Shown: positions 1-9,371, numbered from the stretch's first letter. The stretch is DNA of 64,000 bases from Bradyrhizobium daqingense (GCF_021044685.1 NZ_CP088014.1:5132001-5196000), one strand, 5' to 3'. The notes: a model not told the origin generated them from the sequence alone. Numbers and translations: made by a program.

Positions 1-38
1 AGCTAGACTCGTGCCGGACTACCCTCCGGAGAGACACC

Positions 39-2312
39 TTGCAGAGCAGCGGCGGCGGCGCGCGCGCATTCCAGAATGCGCGATTGCAGAAGAAATTGAT
101 GAAGCAGGCGGACGCTATCCTCTCCACAGCGGCCGCCGCCTATGGCCAGGGCAGATATACCGAAACCGAAGCGCTCTGCCGTGAGATATTGAAGGCCATC
201 CCCAATCATGTCGACGCCATGCATCTGCTCGGCATGTGCGCCCATGACGGTCGGCGCCTGGAGGAGGCGCAAAAGCTGCTCGAGCGCGTGATCGAGCTCG
301 ATCCGCGCCTGCATGATGCGCACAATAACCTGGCGACCGTGCATTTCGACCTCGGCAATTACGAGGACGCACGGCGGTGCCAGGAGAAGGCCATCGCCCT
401 GAAGCCGAATTTCGCTGTGACACTGACCAATCTCGGCAACACGCTGATGCATATGGGGCTGTACGAACAGGCGCTCGAGATGCACGAGCGTGCCATCAAG
501 CTGAAGCCGGATTATGCCGATGCGCTGTGCAACCGTGGTATGGTCGAGATCGTGCTCGGGCAGATCATGCGCGCCAAGGAGAGTTTCGACCGCGCCCTGC
601 TGTTTCAGCCCCGTCATGCCGAGGCCATCGTCGGCAGCGGCATGGTCAGCATGGAACTGCGACACTACGAAGAGGCGGCCGCCAAGTTCGCCACCGCGCT
701 GGCCATCAAGCCTGGCGCGCCGAGGATCCTGGCCCAGCGTGGGCGGCTCAGTTACGAGCTGCAGCGCCTGCAGCCCGCGCTTGCGGATTTCGAGGCGGCG
801 CTTGCGATTTCGCCGAAGCTCGAACTGGCGCTCCGGGGCAAGGCTCAGACCTGCCTCGTCATGGGAAAAACCGCGCAGGCGATGGCGGCGGCGGCGACCT
901 TGATCGAGCGAAATCCGCGCTCCGAGATGGGAATGGCGCTGATGGGCTTCGCTTATTCGAACCAGGGCGAGATGGACACCGCGATCGAATATCTCGATCG
1001 CGCGCTGGATCTGCGCCCGGACTATGGGGATGCGATCAGGGGCAAGATCTTCCTGCAGGACTATCGCGCCGAGGCCGATTTCGTGGTCCAGCAGGAAGTG
1101 CGAAAAACCTGGTGGGATGCGATCGGCTCGAGGATTCCGCAAAGGACGCTGCCGAAGCGGCCGCTGGACCCGGAGAAGCGGATCGTGGTCGGCTATGTCG
1201 CCGCCGAGTTCCGGCAGCACTCGGCAGGCCTCACTCTGCTGCCGGTGCTGCGCAACCATGATCACGCCAAGTTTGAGATCATCTGCTACTATTCCTGGCC
1301 GGGCGCTGACGAGTACACCGCCATGTTCAAATCATTGGCGGACGTCTGGGTTGACGCGTGGGGACTTTCGGACGACGAACTCGCCGATCGCATTGAGGCC
1401 GACAAGGTTGATATCCTGATCGACGTTTCGGGCCACACCACCGGTAACAGGCTGCAATGCTTCGCGCGGAAGCCGGCGCCGATCCAGGCCACCGGCTTTG
1501 GTCACGCGACGGGCACAGGCATGCCGGCGATGGACTATGTGCTGGCCGATCCCATCTTCATTCCGCCCTCGGTCCGGCATCTGTTTCCGGAGAAGATCTT
1601 CGATCTGCCGTGCCTGATCACGATGGAGCCCGTCACCAATCTGCAGCCGTCGGAGCTGCCGATGCTGCGCAACGGCTACGTCACCTTCGGCGTGTTCAAC
1701 CGCATCTACAAGATCTCGGATGATGCGATCCGGGTGTGGTCGCGCATCATGCGGGAGGTGCCGGAATCGAAGATCGTTCTCAAGCATGGTCTGCTGGACG
1801 ATACCCTGCTGCGCGACAGCCTGGTTGCACGGTTCGTGGCGCAGGGCATTGCCGAGGAGAACATCACCTGCCTCGGTACCACCTCGCGCGACGACCACCT
1901 CATCGCGTTCGACCAGATCGATATTTCGCTCGACACGTTCCCGCAAAACGGCGGCATCAGCACTTGGGAGTCCCTCTACAAGGGCGTTCCCGTCGTCGCC
2001 AAGCTCGGCAATGGAGCGTCCTCGCGTGCCGGCGGCTCCATCGTGGCCGCCGTCGGTCTCGGCGACTGGATCGCGGAGGATGACGACGGTTATGTCGACA
2101 TCGCCCGCAAATTCGCGACGCAGCCCGGTCATCTCGCAAAGCTGCGCGCTGAGTTGCCGGCTCGGATCGCAGCCTCGCCCGCCGGCAATGTCGAGATCTA
2201 CACGCGAGAGCTCGAAGCTGGGTACCGCCAGTTCTGGCGCGACTATTGCGCCGCTGCCTCTGATGGCGGCGACGCTGCAACAACCAGGGCCGACGCACCG
2301 ACCGGTTCCTGA
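39..2312 (+). CDS. TPR-repeat O-glycosyltransferase, SPINDLY/OGT (GT41) family, copy 1
   Basis: 757 residues with no signal peptide, so cytoplasmic. Residues about 20-340 are tetratricopeptide repeats (for example DPRLHDAHNNLATV and KPDYADALCNRGMV). From about residue 378 (RIVVGYVAAEFRQHS) the protein becomes a bacterial SPINDLY-type GT41 catalytic region with DVSGHTTGNRL, FGVFNRIYKISDDAIRVW and, near residue 631, LDTFPQNGGISTWESL. The family transfers a sugar from a nucleotide-sugar to Ser/Thr of protein targets bound by the TPR helix; the target here is unknown. The TTG start is preferred because leader and start are repeated before copy 2, while the internal ATG at 99 is not conserved there. 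Which sugar is used cannot be read from the sequence. Confidence 0.85.
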   Translation: MQSSGGGARAFQNARLQKKLMKQADAILSTAAAAYGQGRYTETEALCREILKAIPNHVDAMHLLGMCAHDGRRLEEAQKLLERVIELDPRLHDAHNNLATVHFDLGNYEDARRCQEKAIALKPNFAVTLTNLGNTLMHMGLYEQALEMHERAIKLKPDYADALCNRGMVEIVLGQIMRAKESFDRALLFQPRHAEAIVGSGMVSMELRHYEEAAAKFATALAIKPGAPRILAQRGRLSYELQRLQPALADFEAALAISPKLELALRGKAQTCLVMGKTAQAMAAAATLIERNPRSEMGMALMGFAYSNQGEMDTAIEYLDRALDLRPDYGDAIRGKIFLQDYRAEADFVVQQEVRKTWWDAIGSRIPQRTLPKRPLDPEKRIVVGYVAAEFRQHSAGLTLLPVLRNHDHAKFEIICYYSWPGADEYTAMFKSLADVWVDAWGLSDDELADRIEADKVDILIDVSGHTTGNRLQCFARKPAPIQATGFGHATGTGMPAMDYVLADPIFIPPSVRHLFPEKIFDLPCLITMEPVTNLQPSELPMLRNGYVTFGVFNRIYKISDDAIRVWSRIMREVPESKIVLKHGLLDDTLLRDSLVARFVAQGIAEENITCLGTTSRDDHLIAFDQIDISLDTFPQNGGISTWESLYKGVPVVAKLGNGASSRAGGSIVAAVGLGDWIAEDDDGYVDIARKFATQPGHLAKLRAELPARIAASPAGNVEIYTRELEAGYRQFWRDYCAAASDGGDAATTRADAPTGS

Positions 2313-2330
2313 GCCGGACCAGCAGCGAGA

Positions 2331-2346
2331 CCCGGGATATCCCGGG
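2331..2346. promoter_or_regulatory. 16-bp perfect palindrome between the two glycosyltransferase genes
   Basis: CCCGGGATATCCCGGG is a perfect palindrome 18 bp after the stop of copy 1 and 73 bp before the start of copy 2. It has no loop and no following T-run, so a protein-binding site is as likely as a weak terminator. No counterpart can be checked upstream of copy 1 because the window starts there. Confidence 0.35.
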
Positions 2347-2419
2347 CCGATTTCATCCCCGCCGGCCCGCTTGTGCGAATCAGCTAGACTCGCGGCGGGC
2401 CATCTTCCGGAGAGATACC

Positions 2420-4657
2420 TTGCAGAGCAGCGCCGGTGCGCGCGCATTCCAGAATGCGCGGTTGCAGAAGAAGTTGAAGAAGCAGGCCGACGCTGCCATC
2501 GCCGCTGCGGCGAGCGCTTATGGCCAGGGCAGGTATGCGGAGACCGATGCGATCTGCCGCCAGATCGTGCAGGCGATTCCCGATCATTTCGACGCCACGC
2601 ATTTGCTCGGCCTGTGCGCGCAACAAGGTGGGCGCCTCGAAGAGGCGCAGCAGCTGCTCGAACGCGCGGTCGCGATCGATCCGCGTTCGCACGAGGCTCA
2701 TAGCAATCTCGCGTCCGTGTACTTCGTCCTTCAGAAACCAGAGGCGGCCCGGGCCTGCCAGGAGAAGGCGATCGCGCTGAAGCCGAATTTCACGCCGGCT
2801 TTGGCCGGTCTGGGCAGCGTCTTGCTCCAGATGAACCTGCCCGAACAGGCCATCGAGATGTACGACCGGGCGATCAAGCTGAAGCCCGACTATGCCGACG
2901 CGCTTTGCAATCGTGGCGTGGCGGAGATGGCACTGTATCGATTTGACCGCGCCAAAGAGAGCTTCGATCGTGCGCTGTTGTTTCAGCCGCGTCACGTCGA
3001 AGCGCTCGCGGGCAAAGGTATGGTCGGCATCGAGCTCAGGCGTTACGACGAGGCGGAAGCCGCGCTCACAGCGGCGCTCGCGATCAAGCCCGGTTCGGCG
3101 AAGATTTGGGCGCAGCGCGGACGCCTCAATGCCGAACTGTTGCGGCTTGAACAGGCGGCGGCGGACTTCGATGCGGCACTGGCATTGTCGCCCCGGCTTG
3201 AAGTTGCCTTGCGTGGAAAGGCAGAGGTCTCGCTCAGCCTAGGAAGTACCGCACAGGCAATCCTGGCCTGCACGACCTTGCTGGAGCAAAATCCACACTC
3301 CACCATCGCGATGGCGCTGCTGAGCTCCTGTTTTGCAAACCAGGGAGAGATCGCGTCCGCCATCGAACATCTCGATGCGGCGCTGGCGATCTCGCCGGAT
3401 CCGGACCTGATCGCGCGGAAGATCTACTTTCTCGACTTTCTCCCCGAGGCCGATTTCGCGATCCAGCAGGCCACGCGAAAGGCTTGGGGGCAGGCGATCG
3501 GCGCCAGAGTGCCGCAACGGAAGCTCGCTGCCCGGCAGCTCGACCCCCACAGGCGGATCGTGATCGGCTATGTCTCCGCCGAATTCCGCTATCACTCGGC
3601 GGCATTTGGTCTGCTGCCGGTGCTGCGCCATCATGACCATGCCAATTTCGAGGTCGTCTGCTATTCGTGTTCGCCGATACGAGACGAGGTGACAGCCGAA
3701 TTCCAGTCGTCTGCAGACGTCTGGGTCGATGCCTGGCAGATGTTTGACGACCAATTGGCTGACCGTATCCAGGCCGACAAGGTGGATATCCTGATCGACG
3801 TGTCCGGGCATTCCTCGGGCAATAGGCTCCAGGTCTTCGCCCGCAAGCCGGCCCCCATTCAGGTCACAGGCTTTGGACACGCGACCGGCACGGGTCTACC
3901 AACGATGGACTATGTGCTCGCCGATCCGGTCTTCATTCCGCAATCGGCGCGGCATCTGCTGGCGGAAAAGGTCTTCGACCTGCCGTGCCTGATCACGACC
4001 GATCCCATCCTGGATGTGCCGCCTTCGGAGCTTCCCATGCTCCGCAACGGCCACGTCACTTTCGGCGTGTTCAACCGCGTCAACAAGATCTCGGACGAGG
4101 CCATCCGCGTCTGGGCGAAGGTGATGCGCGAGGTGCCGGGGTCGAAGATCATCATCAAGCATACGCTGCTCGATGACGCCCTGCTGCGAGACGGTCTGAT
4201 CGCGCGGTTCGTCGCGCAGGGCGTCCCGCAAGAGAACGTCATCTGCATGGGCTCGACTCCGCGTCACGAGCACCTGTTGGCCTTCACGCAGGTCGACATC
4301 TCCCTGGATACGTTCCCGCAAAATGGCGGCGTCAGCACCTGGGAATCGCTCTATGCGGGCGTGCCGGTCGTCGCCAAGCTCGGCAACGGCGCCTCGTCGC
4401 GTGCCGGCGCGGCCATCGTGGCCGCCGTCGGGCTCGACGATTGGGTCGCCGAGGACGACGAGGGCTACGCCGCGATCGCATGCAAGCACGCGGCGCAGCC
4501 TGCTTACCTGGCGAAGCTGCGTGCGGAGCTGCCGGCTCGGATCGCTGCCTCGCCGGCCGGCAATGTCGAGATCTATACGCGCCAGGTCGAGGCCGGCTAT
4601 CGCCAGTTCTGGCGCGACTATTGTGCCGCAGCCTCGGCAAACGGCGAGGGCGCCTAA
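2420..4657 (+). CDS. TPR-repeat O-glycosyltransferase, SPINDLY/OGT (GT41) family, copy 2
   Basis: 745 residues, co-linear with the upstream copy. TPRs occupy about residues 20-340, the GT41 region starts near residue 378 (RRIVIGYVSAEFRYHS), and LDTFPQNGGVSTWESL lies near residue 629. It ends 12 residues shorter than copy 1 because the low-complexity C-terminal tail differs. The catalytic blocks are almost unchanged between copies, while more differences are visible in the TPR part, which would fit paralogues selecting different protein substrates; that is inference. The TTG start follows CTTCCGGAGAGATACC. It lies 107 bp downstream of copy 1 and convergent with cysK, with only 46 bp between stop codons. 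Both copies look intact. Confidence 0.85.
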   Translation: MQSSAGARAFQNARLQKKLKKQADAAIAAAASAYGQGRYAETDAICRQIVQAIPDHFDATHLLGLCAQQGGRLEEAQQLLERAVAIDPRSHEAHSNLASVYFVLQKPEAARACQEKAIALKPNFTPALAGLGSVLLQMNLPEQAIEMYDRAIKLKPDYADALCNRGVAEMALYRFDRAKESFDRALLFQPRHVEALAGKGMVGIELRRYDEAEAALTAALAIKPGSAKIWAQRGRLNAELLRLEQAAADFDAALALSPRLEVALRGKAEVSLSLGSTAQAILACTTLLEQNPHSTIAMALLSSCFANQGEIASAIEHLDAALAISPDPDLIARKIYFLDFLPEADFAIQQATRKAWGQAIGARVPQRKLAARQLDPHRRIVIGYVSAEFRYHSAAFGLLPVLRHHDHANFEVVCYSCSPIRDEVTAEFQSSADVWVDAWQMFDDQLADRIQADKVDILIDVSGHSSGNRLQVFARKPAPIQVTGFGHATGTGLPTMDYVLADPVFIPQSARHLLAEKVFDLPCLITTDPILDVPPSELPMLRNGHVTFGVFNRVNKISDEAIRVWAKVMREVPGSKIIIKHTLLDDALLRDGLIARFVAQGVPQENVICMGSTPRHEHLLAFTQVDISLDTFPQNGGVSTWESLYAGVPVVAKLGNGASSRAGAAIVAAVGLDDWVAEDDEGYAAIACKHAAQPAYLAKLRAELPARIAASPAGNVEIYTRQVEAGYRQFWRDYCAAASANGEGA

Positions 4658-4703
4658 AGCGCCGGCCTGAGCGCGCGCCCGCGACGTGCGCTCGCTATGA
4701 GTA

Positions 4704-5738
4704 TCAGACGAAGGGCGGCTTGATGTTGCTGCGCTTCTCCAGCCACTCGGGCACGGGCAGGTTCTTGGCGCGCATGAAGTCCGCGTTGAACAGCTTCGAC
4801 TGATAGCGGCTGCCGGAATCGCAGAGCACGGTGACGATCGTCTTGCCCGGTCCGAGCTGCTGGGCCAGCCGCATCGCGCCGACGATGTTGATGCCGGTCG
4901 AGCCGCCGAGGCACAGGCCTTCGTGCTGGAGCAGCTCGTAGATCGCGCTGACCGCTTCGGCGTCGGGAATGAGATAGGCGTCGTCGACCTTGGCCGTCTC
5001 GACGATTGCGGTGGCGCGGTTGAGGCCGATGCCCTCGGTGATCGAGCCGCCCGGCGTCGCCTTGGCGTCGCCGGTCCTGAAATAGTCGTACATGCCGGCG
5101 CCGTGCGGATCGGCGCAGGCGATGCGGATGCGGTTGTTCTTCTCTTTCAGGTAGCGACTGGTGCCGGCGAGGGTGCCGCCGCTGCCGACCGAGCAGACGA
5201 AGCCGTCGACCTTGCCGCCGGTCTGCTCCCAGATCTCAGGTCCGGTGGATTCGTAATGCGCCTTGGCATTGTCGAGGTTGTTCCACTGGTCGGCGAAGAG
5301 CACGCCATTGGGCTCGGTCTTGCGCAGCTCGTCGGCTAGCCTGCGGCCGACATGCTGGTAGTTGTTGGGATTGGCATAGGGCAGAGCGGGCACCTCGATC
5401 AGCTCGGCACCGCACAGCTTCAGGAAGTCCTTCTTCTCCTGGCTCTGCGTCTCCGGGATCACGATCAGCGTGCGGTAGCCGCGTGCGCTAGCAACGACGG
5501 CAAGGCCGATGCCGGTATTGCCGGCGGTTGCCTCCACCACCAGCCCGCCGGGCTTCAGCTCGCCGCGCTTCTCAGCCTCCAGGATCATCCATTTGCCGGC
5601 GCGATCCTTCACCGACTGGCCGGGATTCATGAACTCGGCCTTGCCCAGGATGGTGCAGCCGGTCAATTCCGAGGCGCGCTTGAGCTTGATGAGTGGGGTG
5701 TTGCCGATGGCTTCGACAACGTCATTCTTGAAGGTCAT
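4704..5738 (-). CDS. cysK: Cysteine synthase A (O-acetylserine sulfhydrylase)
   Basis: 344 residues from the ATG at 5738. It is a PLP fold-type II enzyme that makes L-cysteine from O-acetylserine and sulfide. The PLP lysine lies in NPGQSVKDRAG (residue 44 from this start), the phosphate/substrate loop in EATAGNTGIGLA, and the glycine-rich PLP-phosphate loop in SVGSGGTLAG. It is slightly longer than E. coli CysK and carries the VEATAGNTG variant common in alphaproteobacteria; a cystathionine beta-synthase-like paralogue is less likely. No clear Shine-Dalgarno precedes the ATG, and the frame stays open to a TTG at 5759, so the start is uncertain by seven codons. It stands alone, convergent with the glycosyltransferase pair. 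Confidence 0.9.
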   Translation of the reverse strand: MTFKNDVVEAIGNTPLIKLKRASELTGCTILGKAEFMNPGQSVKDRAGKWMILEAEKRGELKPGGLVVEATAGNTGIGLAVVASARGYRTLIVIPETQSQEKKDFLKLCGAELIEVPALPYANPNNYQHVGRRLADELRKTEPNGVLFADQWNNLDNAKAHYESTGPEIWEQTGGKVDGFVCSVGSGGTLAGTSRYLKEKNNRIRIACADPHGAGMYDYFRTGDAKATPGGSITEGIGLNRATAIVETAKVDDAYLIPDAEAVSAIYELLQHEGLCLGGSTGINIVGAMRLAQQLGPGKTIVTVLCDSGSRYQSKLFNADFMRAKNLPVPEWLEKRSNIKPPFV

Positions 5739-6462
5739 ATCGGGGGAAATCACTGGCAAAGGGTTGATCAGGCTGGCCAGAACCTAGTGCTTGCAAGGCC
5801 AAAGGGGAAGGCTTTTGCGCTGCGGCGAAACCGGCCGAAGCCTCCGCCGCGACAGGGATATTTTGGAGACCACGGACTTCAGCGATGATGTGCGGGAGCG
5901 CCAGGCGGGATATCGGAGAAGAATATCCGCGGTCTTCGCCGGAGCACGAAAGCTGACGATTGCCTTGGGCATTCTGACCACCACCTACGCCTTCGACGGA
6001 CGAGGTCGGCGCCCGGTGACCTGGTCGTACGAAGGCATATCCGCGTGGGTGAGGTGCGTTCGCTTCGATTGACGGTCTCGTGAGAGCGGCCCAGCCGGGT
6101 CCCGAGAGCGAAGCTGAAGTCGCGTCAGCGCTGCTGGGTAGCCTCACCACGCGGTTGTTGCGGCAATATCACATGAAATCTTAGTAAGCTTGAACGCGTG
6201 GCAGGACTGCACTGCAATGAAAGAAGCCACTGCGAGACAGTGACATTTTGCACTTGCGCGGTCGTGATCGCGATCTGCTCCGGTGTGCCTCTCGCAGCTG
6301 CGGGACTGTCCCGCAGTTCCGCGCCCGGCTAGTATGGGTCTCAAGGTTCCGAGAAAGCATCGCAGCTGTGAACGAGTTGTCCAACGTCCCCCGACTGTGC
6401 CGCCGCGAATCGGTTAATCCGGCTTCGCGGTGGCGGCTCGATCTGCCCGGCGGGGGGTGGAT
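5739..6462. other. Intergenic region between cysK and the RND efflux operon
   Basis: About 720 bp with no gene I can support; open frames here have no recognisable domains and no good start signals. It must hold the divergent promoters of cysK and of the efflux operon. The one clear structure is the perfect palindrome at 6298-6316, with a TAGTAT sequence (6330-6335) 14 bp downstream that could be a -10 element. Confidence 0.6.
6298..6316. promoter_or_regulatory. Perfect 19-bp palindrome, candidate operator of the efflux operon
   Basis: CTGCGGGAC-T-GTCCCGCAG has nine-base arms around a single central base. It lies about 150 bp upstream of the efflux operon start and just upstream of TAGTAT (6330-6335), so a bound repressor would cover the -35 region of a promoter using that -10. 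TetR- and MarR-family regulators of RND pumps bind palindromes of this size, but no regulator gene is adjacent, so the binding protein is unknown. Confidence 0.4.
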
Positions 6463-7941
6463 GTGACACAGGATGTTCCAGCAATCGCCATGCGGCGGTC
6501 TCCTGCTTCGCCGTCCCGGACGCGGCGCGCGGTGCGCTGGCTTGCGGCGCTGTGCCTTGCAGCGAGTTCCGGGGGGTGCCTGCTCACGCAGGATCTTCCC
6601 GATCCCGCGCTCGACGTTCCCGTGCAGTACAAATACGCGGGCAGGGGAGATACGCCGCCGTCGCTGGATTGGTGGCGCGGTTTCCGCTCCGCCGAGCTGA
6701 CGCAGCTGATGGAGGAGGCGCAAACCGTCAACCTCGACATCGCCGCCGCCGTTGCGCGCATCGTCCAGGCCGATGCCCAGGCACGGCAGGCTGGCGCGGC
6801 GCTGCTGCCGAGCGTGTCGACGGCGGGATCGGAAACCTATTCGCGCACTTCGGGCTCGAGCGCCTCGGGCCTGTCCATCGGCGGACGCGAGGTCGTCAAC
6901 TATTCGGCTTCGCTGAGCGCGAGCTATCAGCTCGATTTCTGGGGCCAGAACCGCGCCGCGCTGCAAACGGCCGAGGAAACGGCTCACGCCAACCGCTTCG
7001 ATCGCGATACGGTCGCGCTGACGACGCTGGCAGCCGTCGCCAACGCCTATTTCCAGGTGCTGGCCTCGCAGGACCGCATCAGGACCTCACAGCGCAACAT
7101 CGCGAGCGCGCAGCGCATCCTCGACGCCGTCAGGGAGCGCCGCAGGGCCGGCACCGGCACCGATCTGGACGTCGCCCAGCAGGAGAGCGTGTTGGCGAAC
7201 CAAAAGGCCCTGGTACCGCCGCTGCGCCAGACGCTGGACCAGAACGTCAACGCGCTCGCGGTGCTGATCTCGCGGCCGCCGGAGAGCGTACGCGTGCTAG
7301 GCGGCTCCCTGGACCGGATCGCGATCCCGCGCGTGACGCCCGGCCTGCCGTCGGAGCTGCTGACGCAGCGGCCCGACATCCGCCGGCAGGAGGCGCAGCT
7401 TGCCTCCGCCACCGCGAACATCGGCAATGCCCGCGCGCAGTTCTTTCCGACGATCCAGCTTACCGGCAATGGTGGCTATCAGAGCTCGGCGCTGGTCTCG
7501 CTGTTCCAGCCGCATGCCGCCTTCTTCCAGCTCGTCGGCAGCGCCACGCAGCCGATCTTCGACGGCGGCAGGATTCTCGGCAATTTCGAGTTCGCCAAGG
7601 CGCGGCAGGACGAGTTGCTCCAGACCTACCGCAAGACGATCATCCAGGCCTTTGCCGACGTCGACAACGCGCTGTTCTCAATCAAGCAGACCACGATCAG
7701 GCTGCAATTGCAGCGCGACGTCGTTACCGCCTCGCGCCGCGCCTTCGATCTCTCCGAGCAGCAATTGCGCGCCGGCACTGCCGACATCGTGACCGTGCTC
7801 AACACCCAACTGACCCTGTTCCAGGCGGAAGACGCGCTGTGGCAGGCCCAACTCGCACGGCTTCTCGCCATCGTCAGCCTGTACCAGGCGCTCGGCGGCG
7901 GTTGGGAGCCGAGGATGGAGAAACCGGTCAATGCTCTTTAA
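6463..7941 (+). CDS. Outer-membrane efflux lipoprotein, OprM/NodT family
   Basis: 492 residues from a GTG start. It forms the outer-membrane and periplasmic channel of an RND efflux pump. A basic n-region, a hydrophobic stretch and a lipobox (AASSGGC, Cys 39 from this start) predict a lipid-anchored protein. Two outer-membrane-efflux repeats follow, with typical LLPSVST, YQLDFWG, ANAYFQVLA and later LLTQRPDIRRQEAQL and ARAQFFPTI motifs. The GTG at 6463 is chosen because GGGGGG ends six bases upstream; an ATG at 6490 also gives a complete lipoprotein signal, and the frame is open to 6430. It is the first gene of a four-gene operon and overlaps the adaptor gene by 11 bp. Confidence 0.88.
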   Translation: MTQDVPAIAMRRSPASPSRTRRAVRWLAALCLAASSGGCLLTQDLPDPALDVPVQYKYAGRGDTPPSLDWWRGFRSAELTQLMEEAQTVNLDIAAAVARIVQADAQARQAGAALLPSVSTAGSETYSRTSGSSASGLSIGGREVVNYSASLSASYQLDFWGQNRAALQTAEETAHANRFDRDTVALTTLAAVANAYFQVLASQDRIRTSQRNIASAQRILDAVRERRRAGTGTDLDVAQQESVLANQKALVPPLRQTLDQNVNALAVLISRPPESVRVLGGSLDRIAIPRVTPGLPSELLTQRPDIRRQEAQLASATANIGNARAQFFPTIQLTGNGGYQSSALVSLFQPHAAFFQLVGSATQPIFDGGRILGNFEFAKARQDELLQTYRKTIIQAFADVDNALFSIKQTTIRLQLQRDVVTASRRAFDLSEQQLRAGTADIVTVLNTQLTLFQAEDALWQAQLARLLAIVSLYQALGGGWEPRMEKPVNAL

Positions 7942-9334
7942 GCCCGATACAAAGCAGGGCGCACAGGAGGCGACGGCGAAGAAGTCGCGCGGCCGCGGCT
8001 TCGTCATGACCCTGATCACGCTCGCGATCCTCGGCGGGCTCGGTTATCTCGGCTGGACCGTCACGCAACAGCAGCAGGCCAACAACCGCAACCAGCGCCC
8101 CGATCTGCCGGTGCCCGTGCTGGCCGCAACGCCGCGCATCCAGGACGTTCCGGTCTATCTCGATGGCGTCGGAGCGATCCGCGCGCTCAACACCGTGACC
8201 GTGCGCTCGCAGGTCGACGGCAAGCTGATCGCGGTCAACTTCACGGAAGGCCAGGACGTCAAGAAGGGCGACGTGCTCGGCGAGATCGATCCCGCGATCT
8301 ACCAGGCGCAGTACGACCAGGCCGTGGCCAAGAAGGCGCAGGACCAGGCGCAGCTCGCCAACCAGCGCATCGACCTCGCACGGTACGAGCAGCTCGCGGC
8401 GTCAAACGCCGGCTCCAAGCAGCAGGCGGACACCCAGCGCGCGCTGGTGGCGCAGACCGAGGCGCTGGTGAAGGCGGACCAGGCCGCGATCGACAACGCC
8501 GCAGCAACGCTCAGCTACACCAAGATCGTGGCGCCGATCTCGGGCCGCGCCGGGCTGCGCCAGGTCGACCAGGGCAACATCATCCACGCTTCCGATACCA
8601 CCGGCCTCGTCGTCATCACGCAATTGCAGCCGATCGCGCTGTGGTTCAGCCTGCCGCAGCAGCAGATCATGCGCGTCAACGCCGCGGCGGCGAAGGGAAC
8701 GCTCCCCGTCGACGTGTTCGGCAATGACGGCGTCACCGTGATCGACACCGGCAAGCTCACCGGCATCGACAACCAGGTCGACCAGACCACCGGCACGCTC
8801 AAGCTCAAGGCGGAATTCCCCAACGCCAATTACCAGCTCTGGCCGGGCCAGTTCGTCAATGTCCGCCTTAAGGTCGAGACCTTGACGCAGGCGCTGGTGG
8901 TGCCGACCTCCGCGGTGCAGCGTGGTCCGATCGGGACCTTCAGCTACGTCATCGGCGAGGACAACGTCGTCTCGGCCAAGCCCGTGACGGTGACCCAGCA
9001 GAACGAGCATGACGCCGTCATCGCCAGCGGCCTGTCGCCGAACGACAAGGTCGTCACCACGGGCTTTGCCAATCTGTCCGACGGCTCCAAGGTGATCATC
9101 GGCCGCGACGACCAGACCCCGTCGGCCGACCTCGCGCCGCGCAAGCGTTCGCGCGGGCCGGACGCTCAGAAGAAGGATGGCGCCAAGGAAGGGCAGAAGG
9201 AGCACCAGAAGGACGGACAGGGCAAGGACGGCGAGTTCCGCGCCAAGCGCAAGAGCAGCGAGGGCGACCAGAAGGGGCAGACCGGGCCGGCTCCCGGCCC
9301 GGGGGCAGCGGGAAGTGGAGCCAAGCAGCCATGA
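7931..9334 (+). CDS. RND efflux periplasmic adaptor (membrane fusion protein), MdtA/AcrA-like
   Basis: 467 residues. A short cytoplasmic N-terminus and one membrane anchor (about residues 25-46) precede the barrel-sandwich, alpha-hairpin and beta-barrel parts of an HlyD/AcrA adaptor: VRSQVDGKLIAVNFTEGQDVKKGD forms the first lipoyl half and ATLSYTKIVAPISGRAGLR the second. Unlike AcrA it has no lipobox and keeps an uncleaved anchor. The last 70 residues are an unusual highly charged Lys/Gln/Gly-rich tail that most adaptors lack. It links the inner-membrane pump to the OprM-like channel. The start overlaps the upstream stop, indicating translational coupling. Confidence 0.9.
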   Translation: MLFKPDTKQGAQEATAKKSRGRGFVMTLITLAILGGLGYLGWTVTQQQQANNRNQRPDLPVPVLAATPRIQDVPVYLDGVGAIRALNTVTVRSQVDGKLIAVNFTEGQDVKKGDVLGEIDPAIYQAQYDQAVAKKAQDQAQLANQRIDLARYEQLAASNAGSKQQADTQRALVAQTEALVKADQAAIDNAAATLSYTKIVAPISGRAGLRQVDQGNIIHASDTTGLVVITQLQPIALWFSLPQQQIMRVNAAAAKGTLPVDVFGNDGVTVIDTGKLTGIDNQVDQTTGTLKLKAEFPNANYQLWPGQFVNVRLKVETLTQALVVPTSAVQRGPIGTFSYVIGEDNVVSAKPVTVTQQNEHDAVIASGLSPNDKVVTTGFANLSDGSKVIIGRDDQTPSADLAPRKRSRGPDAQKKDGAKEGQKEHQKDGQGKDGEFRAKRKSSEGDQKGQTGPAPGPGAAGSGAKQP

Positions 9335-9371
9335 TCCCGACAACAGCCGCGTGATGCGGCAGGCGTAACCC

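Larger units (their letters stand above)
1..4657 (+). repeat. Tandem gene duplication (two SPINDLY/OGT-type genes)
   Basis: The segment from position 1 and the segment from 2382 are related copies. Both begin with AGCTAGACTCG, then a CTTCCGGAGAGA-type leader (CCTCCGGAGAGA in copy 1) and a TTG start at 39 and 2420, and they stay co-linear through the whole protein. The copies differ at many synonymous and some coding sites, so the duplication is not recent. Both contain the same 20-bp palindrome just inside the gene (63-82 and 2441-2460, arms CGCGCATTC and GAATGCGCG around CA). The left end of the first unit may lie outside the window. Confidence 0.85.

Noticed and set aside
3..1265. Long minus-strand frame opposite the first glycosyltransferase
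   Set aside because: It overlaps a clear TPR/GT41 gene and has no start signal or domain of its own; a similar shadow lies opposite copy 2.
5791..6072. Plus-strand frame of 93 codons downstream of the cysK start region
   Set aside because: No ribosome binding site, no domain, and it overlaps the probable cysK promoter.
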